Assembly (NCBI RefSeq): GCF_000525875.1
Contig: NZ_AODF01000001.1
Coordinates: forward strand, 248,001 to 312,000
Direction of reading: 5' to 3'
DNA: 64,000 nucleotides
DNA from: Listeria floridensis FSL S10-1187
Lineage (GTDB): Bacteria; Bacillota; Bacilli; Lactobacillales; Listeriaceae
Shown here: positions 39,369 to 49,039 of the stretch, in pieces
Layout of the letters: the number at the start of each line of letters is the position of its first letter
Position numbering within the stretch: the first letter of the stretch is position 1
Position numbers and translations under genes: made by a program
The notes under the pieces: model-generated
Told to the model about the DNA's origin: nothing
Databases searched by the model: none
What the model saw: the letters and a program-made list of their open reading frames with translations, nothing else

Positions 39369-39653
39369 TTAAACTTCAAAGAATTGAATTTCTTTACTAT
39401 CAGCAGTAAGAGTAACAACTGCTTTACGGCGTTTGTTTGTATAGCCGACGTAACGACCCATGCGTTTTTTCTTACCTTTGTAGTTCATAACATTTACTTT
39501 CGTTACTTTTACTTCAAAGATTTCTTCGATCGCATGTTTAATTTGAGTTTTTGTAGCACGAGTGTCTACTTCAAAAGTATATTTCTTGTCATCAAGAATA
39601 CTTGTAGATTCCTCGGTTACGACTGGGCGCTTAATGATGTCGCGTGCATCCAT
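39369..39653 (-). CDS. rplW: Ribosomal protein L23
   Basis: 94 residues starting [21 protein letters not shown]23 sits at the exit of the peptide tunnel and docks trigger factor and signal recognition particle. The start overlaps the last base of rplD. Confidence 0.97.
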   Translation of the reverse strand: MDARDIIKRPVVTEESTSILDDKKYTFEVDTRATKTQIKHAIEEIFEVKVTKVNVMNYKGKKKRMGRYVGYTNKRRKAVVTLTADSKEIQFFEV

Positions 39654-40276
39654 TACGCAAGCACCTCCTCTATCTTTTGGGCAGCTGCTTTAGTGATGAT
39701 TAATTTATCATGACTAGCAACTTCTAGTACTGAGATACTTTCAGCTGGAATAACTGTAATGCCTTGAATGTTACGTGCAGATAGTTCTACATTCTCGCTT
39801 TCAGAAGCAACTACAATTAGAGCTTTTGTATCTACAGAGATATTTTTAAGGAAAGCTGCAAAATCTTTTGTTTTTGGCGCATCAAATGCTAAGTTCTCAA
39901 GTACAACAACGTTTTCGTCTAGTACTTTCGAAGATAGAATTGATTTAATCGCTAAACGGCGAACTTTCTTCGGTAATTTGTAAGCGTAAGAACGGGGAGT
40001 TGGTCCAAATACAGTACCACCACCACGCCATTGCGGCGAACGGATCGATCCTTGACGAGCACGACCAGTACCTTTTTGACGCCATGGTTTACGACCACCA
40101 CCACGTACTTCTGAACGATTTTTTACTTTATGAGTTCCTTGACGTAAGGAAGCTCGTTGGCTCAAAATAACATCTACGACAACTTTTTCGTTTGGTTCAA
40201 TACCGAAAACAGCATCGTTCAATGTGATTTCGCCAGCTTGTGATCCATCTTGTTTAAGTAAGCTTAGTTTTGGCAT
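39653..40276 (-). CDS. rplD: Ribosomal protein L4
   Basis: 207 residues. The extended loop (about 45-100, [20 protein letters not shown]) reaches the tunnel wall and influences macrolide binding. In gamma-proteobacteria L4 represses the S10 operon; whether it does so here is unknown. Confidence 0.97.
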   Translation of the reverse strand: MPKLSLLKQDGSQAGEITLNDAVFGIEPNEKVVVDVILSQRASLRQGTHKVKNRSEVRGGGRKPWRQKGTGRARQGSIRSPQWRGGGTVFGPTPRSYAYKLPKKVRRLAIKSILSSKVLDENVVVLENLAFDAPKTKDFAAFLKNISVDTKALIVVASESENVELSARNIQGITVIPAESISVLEVASHDKLIITKAAAQKIEEVLA

Positions 40277-40301
40277 TCGTTAGTCCTCCTTTCCGAATTG
40301 G

Positions 40302-40931
40302 TTATTTTGCTTTTACAGCAGTTTTAATTTGAACTAATGATTTTTTCGCACCAGGAACATTACCTTTAATAAGAAGTAAGTTCTTTTCTACGTCTACTTT
40401 TACGATTTCCAAGTTTTGGATAGTGATTTGATCTCCACCCATACGACCTGGAAGAAGTTTATTTTTGAAAACACGGTTAGGCGCTACAGGACCCATTGAA
40501 CCAGGGCGACGATGGTAACGAGATCCGTGGGCCATAGGGCCGCGAGATTGTCCGTGGCGTTTAATTACACCTTGGAATCCTTTACCTTTCGATACGCCTG
40601 TCGCGTCAACGATGTCACCTTCTGCGAATACGTCTACTTTGATTTCTGCACCAATCTCATACTCGTCTAAGTTTACATCGCGTAATTCGCGAATGAAGCG
40701 CTTAGGAGTAGTATTGGCTTTTGCTACATGACCTTTTTCGGGTTTGTTTGACAAAACTTCACGCTTGTTTTCGAAGCCAATTTGTACTGCTTCGTAGCCG
40801 TCAGTTTCAACTGTTTTCTTTTGAAGTACAACGTTATCCGCTGCTTCAATTACTGTAACTGGAATAAGTTCTCCGTTTTCAGTGAAAACTTGTGTCATCC
40901 CTACTTTTCTACCTAAGATTCCTTTGGTCAT
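40302..40931 (-). CDS. rplC: Ribosomal protein L3
   Basis: 209 residues starting [20 protein letters not shown]. The long internal loop (about 125-165, [19 protein letters not shown]) extends to the peptidyl transferase centre; changes there give linezolid or pleuromutilin resistance, and none is obvious. Confidence 0.97.
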   Translation of the reverse strand: MTKGILGRKVGMTQVFTENGELIPVTVIEAADNVVLQKKTVETDGYEAVQIGFENKREVLSNKPEKGHVAKANTTPKRFIRELRDVNLDEYEIGAEIKVDVFAEGDIVDATGVSKGKGFQGVIKRHGQSRGPMAHGSRYHRRPGSMGPVAPNRVFKNKLLPGRMGGDQITIQNLEIVKVDVEKNLLLIKGNVPGAKKSLVQIKTAVKAK

Positions 40932-40985
40932 GAGTCACACCTCCTGTTAATAGTTAATTTTTCGAGCTTTTGTAGCTCATTTTTA

Positions 40986-41477
<492 letters not shown>

Positions 41478-41479
41478 CT

Positions 41480-41508
41480 ATTATACACGGGTTACCCCTT
41501 GGAATCAA
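41480..41508 (-). promoter_or_regulatory. Sigma-A promoter of the S10 operon
   Basis: TTGATT (41503-41508), exactly 17 bases, consensus TATAAT (41480-41485) on the minus strand. Confidence 0.88.
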
Positions 41509-41587
41509 CAGCTTTTTTTCAAAAAACTTTTCTATTCTTTTTATGACAGCGCTTTTTCATTTTGAAAGCTTTATATATAGAAGAAAC

Positions 41588-41612
41588 AAAAAACCCTGGA
41601 TAATTTCCAGAG
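41588..41612 (-). terminator. Terminator of the fmnA transcript
   Basis: Stem CTCTGG/CCAGGG (one G-T pair) with a 7-base loop and six T residues on the minus strand; it begins directly after the fmnA stop codon. Confidence 0.85.
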
Positions 41613-41613
41613 T

Positions 41614-42414
41614 CTAATGTGCACGCAAAACAATTAACGCGGCAGTTAATAAGATAAAGACAAAGAGAGCCAGAATATCAATCCATTCCCAGTGCAGGAC
41701 TTTAAATTTCGTTCGCCCCTCCCCACCGTTATAGCCACGAACTTCCATTGCATCTGCCAAGTCTTCTGCCCGGTTAAATGAACTTACGAATAGCGGAATG
41801 AAGATTGGAACTACGACTTTCATCTGTTCGAACAAGTTCCCTTCGCCGAATTCGATTCCGCGGGCGCGCTGCGCTTTCATAATTTTATCTGTTTCTTCCA
41901 TCAACGTTGGAATAAAACGAAGCGCGACAGATATCATTAATGCAATGTCCGTTACCGGAACTTTGAGATACTTGAATGGCCGCAAGAGGTATTCAATGGC
42001 ATCTGTCAGATCCATCGGCGTTGTCGTCAGTGTGATCGCTGTCGACAACACTATGATCAGGGTAAAGCGAATGAAGACATAAATTCCATTGATAATTCCA
42101 AAGGACGAAATCGTAAAAGGCCCAAAGTCAAGATAGATGGTGCCACCGCTTGTGAACAGCATCTGCATGATAACGGTAAACAGAATGAGCCAAAGAAGTG
42201 GCCGGATGCCCTTAATAAATACCTTGACGTTTATCCCCGTAAGCATAATGACACCTAAAGTAAAAGCGATCATCAGGCCGTAGGTTAGCGGATTGTTGGC
42301 AAGAAAAAGAATGGCAATGAAGTAGAATCCAGCTAACAGTTTGGTTCGGGCGTCTAGTTTGTGTATCCAAGAATCCCCCGGAACGAAACGTCCGAATATT
42401 AATTTATCGATCAC
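41614..42414 (-). CDS. fmnA: EcfT-like transporter subunit of the FLEET locus (FmnA)
   Basis: About 266 residues from the GTG at 42414 (AAAGGG 8 bases upstream; the GTG at 42423 is too close to it). It is an EcfT paralogue with the same length and membrane layout as the gene at 23476-24275. The first coupling motif is intact (KAQRARGIEF) but the second reads MEVRGYNGG, with Val in place of the usual Ala. In L. monocytogenes the gene in this position, FmnA, is reported to export flavin for extracytosolic flavinylation, using the general EcfA ATPases. Context (dmkA, fmnB, pplA next) supports this role. Confidence 0.85.
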   Translation of the reverse strand: MIDKLIFGRFVPGDSWIHKLDARTKLLAGFYFIAILFLANNPLTYGLMIAFTLGVIMLTGINVKVFIKGIRPLLWLILFTVIMQMLFTSGGTIYLDFGPFTISSFGIINGIYVFIRFTLIIVLSTAITLTTTPMDLTDAIEYLLRPFKYLKVPVTDIALMISVALRFIPTLMEETDKIMKAQRARGIEFGEGNLFEQMKVVVPIFIPLFVSSFNRAEDLADAMEVRGYNGGEGRTKFKVLHWEWIDILALFVFILLTAALIVLRAH

Positions 42415-42434
42415 ACAAGACACGCCCTTTCATT

Positions 42435-43394
42435 TTAAATCAAATAGCTGATAACGACGCTCGCTGCCATTAGGATGACTAGTGTCGCATTGATCGTAAC
42501 GAAGTTTTTGATCGCAATGACGAAGGTTTTCGATTTGACCTGCTCTTGATTGAACTTCTTCAGATTGCGGTAGATAATAGGAATTACTAGGAGCGCCAGC
42601 AACATTACCGGATTTAAGTAACCCAAAATTACAGCAGCAACTACGGCTGCAAATGACGCATAATACAGTGTGTTAAAAAGCACAACTCCCCACTTTCTAC
42701 CTATATAATAAGGAAGTGTATATCTGTGGTTGCGTATATCTTCGTCGAGGTCACATAGGTTATTCGCGAGCATGATGTTTGCAATCGTGAAGATGCCCGG
42801 AAACGATACAATACCGATTTCAATAATCTCAAGCAGGTTGAAGCGGATATCGATCCACTCGCCGCGCCAAATCAAGTTGGCAATGCCAGCATCGAACGCG
42901 TTAACATACACGGCAAGGAAGAAAATTCCGAAACCCATTGTAACACCCGAGAAGATTTCACCAAGTGGCATACGCGAAAGCGGAACGGGGCCGAATGTAT
43001 ATAGAATGCCGATGCAGAAACAAACGAAGCCAATCAAGAGTACAAGCAAGTCCGTGCGGAAAACAAGCCACACGCCGAGACCTGTTGCGGTAAGAAACAT
43101 CGCGAAAATCAGGATGATCACGTTTTTTTCGGGTATGCTAAATTGGCCGATAACGTTGCTTTTGACACGGTAGTCGTAATCGTGATTGTCAGTCGCTTTG
43201 CGGTAATCCATATAGTTATTAATCGCTGTAGTTGTTAAATCAAAAATCAGCATGGATGCAAAGAAAATAACGGTATTCATTACTTCAAGGTGATGCAGTT
43301 TATAAAGCACAAAGAGTGTTCCAAACATAAATGGATACACGCTCGCAATTTTCGTTCTGATTTCCACAAGTTCCAAAAACGCCTTGATAGACAA
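42435..43394 (-). CDS. dmkA: Demethylmenaquinone biosynthesis prenyltransferase DmkA (MenA-like)
   Basis: 319-residue UbiA-superfamily membrane enzyme with eight to nine helices. Both aspartate-rich motifs are present: NNYMDYRKATDNHD (about 59-72) and NNLCDLDEDIRNHR (about 210-223). It joins a polyprenyl chain to 1,4-dihydroxy-2-naphthoate. Light and colleagues showed that DmkA and DmkB make the separate quinone pool for electron export in Listeria. TTG start with GAGGAGG 7 bases upstream. Confidence 0.9.
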   Translation of the reverse strand: MSIKAFLELVEIRTKIASVYPFMFGTLFVLYKLHHLEVMNTVIFFASMLIFDLTTTAINNYMDYRKATDNHDYDYRVKSNVIGQFSIPEKNVIILIFAMFLTATGLGVWLVFRTDLLVLLIGFVCFCIGILYTFGPVPLSRMPLGEIFSGVTMGFGIFFLAVYVNAFDAGIANLIWRGEWIDIRFNLLEIIEIGIVSFPGIFTIANIMLANNLCDLDEDIRNHRYTLPYYIGRKWGVVLFNTLYYASFAAVVAAVILGYLNPVMLLALLVIPIIYRNLKKFNQEQVKSKTFVIAIKNFVTINATLVILMAASVVISYLI

Positions 43395-43408
43395 CTTGCT
43401 TCCTCCTC

Positions 43409-44459
43409 TTACTCGATTAGTTTAAATGACTTGTCGCTCAGTTTGAAATTGTCTTTCAAACCTGAAGTCAGATAGATTTTTTTATCCTTTGTTACGAAGA
43501 TCGCTTCGACATCCTTGAATTGTTCCACATATGCTAAGCCGCCCTTTACGCCTTTTGCAAACGCGGCAGTTGATAAGCCGTCGCCGTCAATGGATTTTTT
43601 TGAGATGATCGAAACACCAGCTACTTCATTATTGAACTGGTAGCCGGTAAACGGGCTCAAGATATGGTGATATTTGATGCCGTCAATTTCAAGGTAGCGT
43701 TCGTAGATACCCGATGTGACAACGGAAAGGTTCTTTCCTTCAAGTGAGCCGACTGTTTTCCCGCGGGCAAGTAGCGGGTTTTGGATACCGATTTTCCAGT
43801 CGTTCCCCCGAGCATTCGTTCCGCGAGCAAAGATATTGCCACCAAGGTCAATAATCGCTGAACGGACGCCAAGTTTCGCAAACACTTGATTCACTTCGTC
43901 CGCGATAAAGCCTTTTGCAATTCCGCCGAGGTCAAGCGACATCCCTTTTTTTGGAAGAAAAACGGTGCGGTCAGCTTCATTTAATTCAACTTGCTTGTAG
44001 CCAATCAGCGGCAAGACTTGCTTGATCTCCGCATCAGCAGGTTTGCGCGCATCCGGAAAGCCGATATGCCATAAATCTGTGAGCGGTCCGACCGAGATGT
44101 CAAAATCACCGCCGGAGGCTTTGCTATATTTGATGCCTTCTTGAATGAGACCGAATACATCTTTGTCGACTGACGTCGCTTTAATGCCGGCATTTTGATT
44201 GATCTTATCCACTTCGGATTTTCCATCATCGCTTGTCGTAATTGCGGCTGCTAGTTCCTTAATCCGGTCAAACCCTTTTTCGATCGCATCTTCTTTCCCT
44301 TTATCATAAACCTTGAGCGTAACAACTGTGCCCATCAAAAATTCTGTTTTTGAATACGGCTGGTCAAGCAGTTCTTTTTGGGGCTCATCAGTTGATGAAC
44401 AAGCGCTAAGTGTGAGAAGTAGCGCGAGGCAGGCTAAGAAAAAACCCCCCTTTTTTCAT
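43409..44459 (-). CDS. fmnB: Extracytosolic flavin transferase FmnB (ApbE family; frameshift in the signal peptide)
   Basis: With one base removed from the adjoining runs A6/C6/T6 (44439-44456), the ATG at 44459 (AAAGGGG upstream) leads into a lipoprotein signal with lipobox LTLSACSS. A full ApbE domain of about 349 residues in all follows (FLMGTVVTLKVYD, SVGPLTDLWHIG, LDLGGIAKGFIAD, IDLGGNIFARG). ApbE proteins move FMN from FAD to a threonine of target proteins outside the membrane. The obvious target is PplA, encoded next. As written, the frame restarts at an internal ATG (44338) and would lack the signal. Confidence 0.9.
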
Positions 44460-44538
44460 CAAAAAATCCCCTTTCTCGTAATCTTTTCTAACGTTTCTAC
44501 TATAGCGCAAATCGCGTTCGCGTGCCAGACTTTCTTGC
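44460..44538. other. Short gap between fmnB and the pplA terminator
   Basis: No feature beyond the fmnB Shine-Dalgarno; no promoter for fmnB was identified with confidence. Confidence 0.3.
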
Positions 44539-44576
44539 AAAAAACCCCCAAAGTTAGAAACGTCTAACCTCAGGGG
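44539..44576 (-). terminator. Terminator after pplA
   Basis: A 14-base stem CCCCTGAGGTTAGA/TCTAACTTTGGGG (minus strand, near-perfect) with a 4-base loop and six T residues. Confidence 0.92.
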
Positions 44577-44609
44577 CATCTTTTTAGTATTTAAATCGAA
44601 ACGTAAATC

Positions 44610-45515
44610 TTATTCTTCTTCAACTTTGTTGTAAACTTTGATTTCAGCTGTGTCGCCTTTTTGAGCGGCATTGATAAGTTGTGCTGCGTAGATTTTGAAC
44701 GCGTCAGAAGAGTGAGTTGCACCAGATACTGTGTCAACGTCTGCTGCAGCTTGTTTATCAACTAGTGATTTGTTAAGTGCAGGGATGTATTCAACTGGGC
44801 CAGTACCCGATTTTTCTTTCATGCTCTTTTCGTATTCAGCATCGTCAGTTTTCTTTTGACCGTCTTTGTTTACATAGTTGTAATCAGATTCAGTAATTTT
44901 ACCGTCTTTTACTTCAATCGAGAATGCTACACGGTAACCGTGCGAGTAGTTTTGTTCTTCAAGCGAATATTTACCGTCTTTAAGATCAGCTGTGTTGTCG
45001 ATCTTAATTGTTGTAGTGTCGCCGCGTTGTGCTGCTTGGATCAATTGGTTTGCATAGTTGATGAAAGCATCTGAAGAGTGAGTTGCACCAGATACTACTT
45101 CAACTGCTCCAGCCGCTTGGTTTTTCACTAGCGATTCGTCAAGTTGTTTCAAGTATTCTTGAGGGCCAGTACCCACTTTATCTTTCATCATTTTTTGGTA
45201 GTCGGCATCTTCAGATTTCAATTTGCCGTCTTTATTTTTATAGTCATAGTTTGCTTTTGTGATTTTGCCATCTTTAACTTCGATTGACATGAAAGCTTTC
45301 CAGCCTTTATCATCAAAGTTTTGTTCTTCAAGTTTGTAAGTACCATCAGTCATAGTACCATCAGTTTTTGCATCAGCCGATTTCTTTTGTTCCGTTTGTT
45401 TCGGCTCATCGCTTGATTTCTTGTCAGAATCGCTGTTTCCGTTTCCGCAAGCTACTAATAACATACTTGAAGCTAATACAGCTGTAAGCCCCATTGCAAC
45501 TTTTTTCAATTCCAT
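44610..45515 (-). CDS. pplA: Flavinylated electron-transfer lipoprotein PplA
   Basis: 301 residues. Lipobox LLVACGNG anchors Cys23; a charged linker (24-55) precedes two similar FMN-binding domains (about 56-165 and 178-290). Each ends in VSGATHSSDAF, where Thr145 and Thr267 are the expected FMN attachment sites made by FmnB. In Listeria PplA passes electrons to extracellular iron or flavins; a peptide from its signal sequence acts as a pheromone. It has its own promoter and terminator. Confidence 0.93.
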   Translation of the reverse strand: MELKKVAMGLTAVLASSMLLVACGNGNSDSDKKSSDEPKQTEQKKSADAKTDGTMTDGTYKLEEQNFDDKGWKAFMSIEVKDGKITKANYDYKNKDGKLKSEDADYQKMMKDKVGTGPQEYLKQLDESLVKNQAAGAVEVVSGATHSSDAFINYANQLIQAAQRGDTTTIKIDNTADLKDGKYSLEEQNYSHGYRVAFSIEVKDGKITESDYNYVNKDGQKKTDDAEYEKSMKEKSGTGPVEYIPALNKSLVDKQAAADVDTVSGATHSSDAFKIYAAQLINAAQKGDTAEIKVYNKVEEE

Positions 45516-45610
45516 AATTTGCTCCCACCTTTTGGTTTATTAAGAAATGTTTGTGATAACACGAGCATAGAAAGCTAAAACATGAGAAGCGCTATCACGA
45601 ATACAAACAA

Positions 45611-45639
45611 ATCATACCATCAACCATCTACTTTGTCTA
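45611..45639 (-). promoter_or_regulatory. Promoter for pplA
   Basis: TAGACA (45634-45639), 17 bases, TATGAT (45611-45616) on the minus strand. A cre-like AGAAGCGCTATCA lies just downstream of the expected start, but matches the cre consensus poorly in its left half. Confidence 0.6.
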
Positions 45640-45853
45640 TAAGTTCCGTTAATGATTTAATTTAACAAATTTTCAAAATGAAACTTCTAAAACGTTGTTC
45701 TGCTTTGTTTTCTGTCATTATAAGGAAGTGAAGGGATAGATTGTAAACAAAAACACCGTTCCACCCAGAACCTACAGGGTATTTTGTCCCATGAAAACCG
45801 CCCCTTTTATGAGAAAGAACTATTTTTATGTTTTTACGATTTTTTTAGCTCAG
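45640..45853. other. Region between the pplA and ndh2 promoters
   Basis: About 210 bases without a gene. Short inverted pairs are present (GTTC/GAAC at 45763-45776, GGG/CCC near 45777-45791). I found no known riboswitch; in particular there is no FMN-switch core. Confidence 0.35.
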
Positions 45854-45891
45854 ATAGTGTAGACAAGCGGCCTTGATTTCTGTTACACTAT
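45854..45891 (+). promoter_or_regulatory. Promoter for ndh2 framed by an inverted repeat
   Basis: TAGACA (45860-45865), 18 bases, TACACT (45884-45889). A perfect 8-bp inverted repeat ATAGTGTA/TACACTAT (45854-45861 and 45884-45891) overlaps both promoter elements, as expected for a repressor site. Confidence 0.55.
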
Positions 45892-45968
45892 GTTAGGTTA
45901 TTATTGTACATTTTATATTGGACTAATTTATCATTTGTGAATAAAATAACAAGGAGTTGAGAAAGCAT

Positions 45969-47861
45969 ATGCCTGAAAAAAACATTGTTCTTATAGGGGC
46001 AGGGTATGCAGGTGTACACGCAGCGAAAAAGCTTGCGAAAAAGTACAAAAAAGATCAAGACGTTAAAATTACGCTGATCGATCGTCATTCGTATCATACG
46101 ATGATGACAGAGCTTCACGAGGTTGCAGGAGGACGTGTTGAACCGACAGCCATTCAATATGATTTGCGTCGTTTGTTTAATCGTTCAAAAGTAAACTTAG
46201 TAACAGATAATGTAACAAATGTCGATCACGACAAAAAAGTGGTGACTACTGAACACGGTAGCTACCCATTCGATTACCTCGTTCTTGGTATGGGCGGCGA
46301 ACCGAATGATTTCGGAACTCCGGGTGTTCAAGAAAACGGCTTTACGCTTTGGTCTTGGGAAGATTCTGTACGGTTACGCAACCACATCGAAGCAATCGTT
46401 ACAAAAGCAAGCCGCGAGCAAGATGTTGAAAAACGTAAAGCAATGCTTCGTTTCGTTGTCTGCGGATCTGGTTTTACCGGAATCGAAATGGTCGGCGAAC
46501 TGCTTGAATGGAAAGATCGTCTCGCAAAAGACAACAAGATCGATAAAGATGAAATTGAATTGATGGTTGTTGAAGCTGCGCCGACGATTCTTAATATGTT
46601 AGAGCGTCGCGATGCGGACAAAGCTGAGAAGTACATGGTTAAAAAGGGAATTAAAATTCTTAAGAGTGCTGCGATTGTTGAAGTAAAACCTGAAAGTATT
46701 CTTTTAAAATCAGGGGAAGAACTTCCAACGCAAACGTTAATCTGGACTGCCGGCGTACGCGCTAATTCGGACACGAAGGATTACGGCATGGAAACTGCTC
46801 GTGCTGGTCGTCTTAAAGTCAACCAATACATGGAAGCTGAGAAATTTGAGAATACGTATGTGATTGGAGACCTTGCTTACTTCGAGGAAGAGGAAGGCAA
46901 ACCAACTCCGCAAATCGTTGAAGCTGCTGAACAAACTGGGATGACTGCTGCCAAAAGCATCATTGCTGAAATTAGCGGCGGGGAAAAAGAAGCATTCCAA
47001 GGAAAATATCATGGTGTTATGGTTTCCATCGGCGCGAAATATGGTGTTGCAAATCTTTCAGGAATGCACCTTTCCGGCTGGTTCGCTATCTTCATGAAAC
47101 ACATGGTTAACTTGTATTACTTCTTCGGAATCCGAAGCGGTTACTACATGTGGCAATACATCATGCACGAATTCTTCCACATTAAGGATCACCGTAATAT
47201 TTTCCGAGGCTGGACTTCCCGCTATGGAAATGTCATCTGGAGCTTACCACTTCGTGTTTATCTTGGTTGGTTCTGGATTGATGAAGCTCTTGCGAAAATC
47301 TATGGCGAAGGAACGTGGGACAAAGTTAGTATCACTAACTTGAAACCAATGTTCCAAGGGCTTGGATCTGATTCATGGCTGACAGCTACAACATCGAAAA
47401 TGCCATTTGACTGGCTTCAAACTGCAGCAACTTCTGGCGCGAGCCAAGCTGCTGGGGATGCTGCTGGTGAAGCAGCACAAAACGTTACAACACCGATTTT
47501 AAGCCACATGTGGGGCTGGTTCGAGTGGATCATGAAACTCTTAATGCCGAACCAAGATGTCGCTGTGTTTATGCAAAAAGTTGTGCCTTTCATCGAACTT
47601 GCAATTGGTCTTGCTCTTGTTGCTGGTTTATTCACTTGGCTTGCAAGCGTTGGAAGCATGGGCTTCCTTGCAATGTTCACACTAAGCGCAATGCTTGGAT
47701 GGGATAAATTCTGGGCTCTTCCTGCTTCGTTCGCTATGCTTAACGGTGCTGGACGCACATTCGGTCTTGATTATTGGGTTGTTCCTTGGATTCAAAAACA
47801 CCTCGGACATTTCTGGTACGGAAAACCTCGTGCAGTTTACAGAGATTCTGACAGGAAATAA
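45969..47861 (+). CDS. ndh2: FLEET-specific NADH dehydrogenase Ndh2
   Basis: About 630 residues. A type II NADH dehydrogenase part (about 1-410) has FAD motif VLIGAGYAGVHAAKK and NADH motif FVVCGSGFTGIEM. It is followed by a C-terminal extension of about 220 residues with several membrane helices, which ordinary Ndh lacks. This fusion is characteristic of the electron-export enzyme that reduces demethylmenaquinone. AAGGAG is 12 bases before the ATG; an in-frame TTG at 45957 abuts it and is less likely. Confidence 0.93.
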   Translation: MPEKNIVLIGAGYAGVHAAKKLAKKYKKDQDVKITLIDRHSYHTMMTELHEVAGGRVEPTAIQYDLRRLFNRSKVNLVTDNVTNVDHDKKVVTTEHGSYPFDYLVLGMGGEPNDFGTPGVQENGFTLWSWEDSVRLRNHIEAIVTKASREQDVEKRKAMLRFVVCGSGFTGIEMVGELLEWKDRLAKDNKIDKDEIELMVVEAAPTILNMLERRDADKAEKYMVKKGIKILKSAAIVEVKPESILLKSGEELPTQTLIWTAGVRANSDTKDYGMETARAGRLKVNQYMEAEKFENTYVIGDLAYFEEEEGKPTPQIVEAAEQTGMTAAKSIIAEISGGEKEAFQGKYHGVMVSIGAKYGVANLSGMHLSGWFAIFMKHMVNLYYFFGIRSGYYMWQYIMHEFFHIKDHRNIFRGWTSRYGNVIWSLPLRVYLGWFWIDEALAKIYGEGTWDKVSITNLKPMFQGLGSDSWLTATTSKMPFDWLQTAATSGASQAAGDAAGEAAQNVTTPILSHMWGWFEWIMKLLMPNQDVAVFMQKVVPFIELAIGLALVAGLFTWLASVGSMGFLAMFTLSAMLGWDKFWALPASFAMLNGAGRTFGLDYWVVPWIQKHLGHFWYGKPRAVYRDSDRK

Positions 47862-47878
47862 CGATACGATAAAAAGCA

Positions 47879-47918
47879 AGGAGCGAAGTCCCGTTTGTGG
47901 ATTTCGCTCCTCTTATTT
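47879..47918 (+). terminator. Terminator after ndh2
   Basis: A 9-bp stem AGGAGCGAA/TTCGCTCCT with an inner TCC/GGA pair, followed by a modest T-rich tail TCTTATTT; possibly leaky into eetA. Confidence 0.7.
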
Positions 47919-47994
47919 GTAAAAACGGTATATTTTTGATGATAAATCCTTTACAATGAGAGGGATAGAAAAAATGATTAGAGGGGGAAAAGTT

Positions 47995-48433
47995 GTGAAA
48001 CCATATTTAAAAATGATCCGACGCTTCGATATTGTTATCATCGCTCTTTTGGTCATACTCTCTTTTTTTGCCTCTAGCTATTTTTTCATATGTAAAAGCA
48101 AATGAGCCGAAAGGTGCCGAAGATAACGGATTAATTGCTGTTGTCACGGTTGACGGCAAGGAATACAAGAAAGTTACGCTAACAGGACACAGCGGAACAG
48201 AATCATTCACCATTACACAAGATGACGGTGACTACAATACGATTGAAATAAAGGATGAAAAAATCCGAATTTCAAAAGCAAATTGCGGCGACCAAGTTTG
48301 CGTCCGTACCGGTGCTATTGGAAAACGCGGCGAGACAATTGTTTGTTTGCCGCATAAAGTTGTTATCGAAGTGAAGGCTTCTGATGGAAACTCCGGTGGT
48401 AACGATGACGATGATATGATCATTTCTTCATAA
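47995..48433 (+). CDS. eetA: EetA, NusG-domain-II-like electron transfer protein (frameshift)
   Basis: From the GTG at 47995 (GAGGGGG 7 bases upstream) the frame reads MKPYLKMIRRFDIVIIALLV, a membrane anchor, then meets a T7 run (48063-48069) with one base too many. Removing it gives SFLPLAIFSYVKANEPKG and a NusG_II-like extracytosolic domain with a CGDQVC pair and HKVVIEV end, about 145 residues. EetA works with EetB in electron export in Listeria; its exact chemistry is unsettled. The C-terminus is acidic (NDDDDM). Confidence 0.87.
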
Positions 48434-48471
48434 ATCGTTTTTCTGATGCTTTTTGAAAGGAGTTAAAAACC

Positions 48472-49023
48472 GTGATAAAGATGACTAAAAATAAGCGCCT
48501 TGTTTATATTGCACTTCTTGCTGCACAGGCTGTTGTAATCAGCTTGCTTGAACGCGCTATTCCATTTCCATTCGCATTTGCGCCTGGAGCTAAGCTTGGT
48601 CTTGCAAATATTATTACTTGTATTTCGCTCTACACGCTTTCAACAAAAGATACTTTTATGATTATCGCAATCCGCCTTGTACTTTCTACCCTTCTCGGCG
48701 GAACAATTTCAACTTTCTTATATAGTGCGGCTGGTGCCATTTTGAGTTTTATCGGTATGTGGGCTGTACAAAAACTAGGACCAAAAAATGTCAGCATTAT
48801 TGGCGTCAGTACAACTGGAGGGATTTTACATAATGTCGGTCAGCTTGTAGTTGCAAGCTGGATTGCTGGTTCGTGGAGTGTGATGCTCTATCTTCCAGTT
48901 CTCTCCTTTATCGGGATTCTTTCGGGGATTGCGGTTGGGATTGCAGCTAATTACCTGCTTCAAAATGTGCAGACGTTGCGTCTGTTTTTCGATGCCAAAC
49001 AAGAACGTGCACTGAATAAATAG
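48472..49023 (+). CDS. eetB: EetB, Gx-transporter-family membrane protein
   Basis: 183 residues with five to six membrane helices, of the family once annotated as heptaprenyl diphosphate synthase component I. The start is GTG at 48472, behind AAAGGAG; ATG at 48481 is possible. It follows eetA in the FLEET order, and the two are proposed to move electrons from the quinone to PplA or flavins across the membrane. Confidence 0.9.
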   Translation: MIKMTKNKRLVYIALLAAQAVVISLLERAIPFPFAFAPGAKLGLANIITCISLYTLSTKDTFMIIAIRLVLSTLLGGTISTFLYSAAGAILSFIGMWAVQKLGPKNVSIIGVSTTGGILHNVGQLVVASWIAGSWSVMLYLPVLSFIGILSGIAVGIAANYLLQNVQTLRLFFDAKQERALNK

Positions 49024-49039
49024 AAAAAGGAGTTTCACA

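Noticed and set aside
45583-45602. cre site downstream of the pplA promoter
   Set aside because: The right half fits (CGCTATCA) but the left half has at least two mismatches or one extra base.
45640-45853. FMN or other riboswitch between pplA and ndh2
   Set aside because: No RFN core or other known aptamer sequence was found; the short inverted pairs are too weak.
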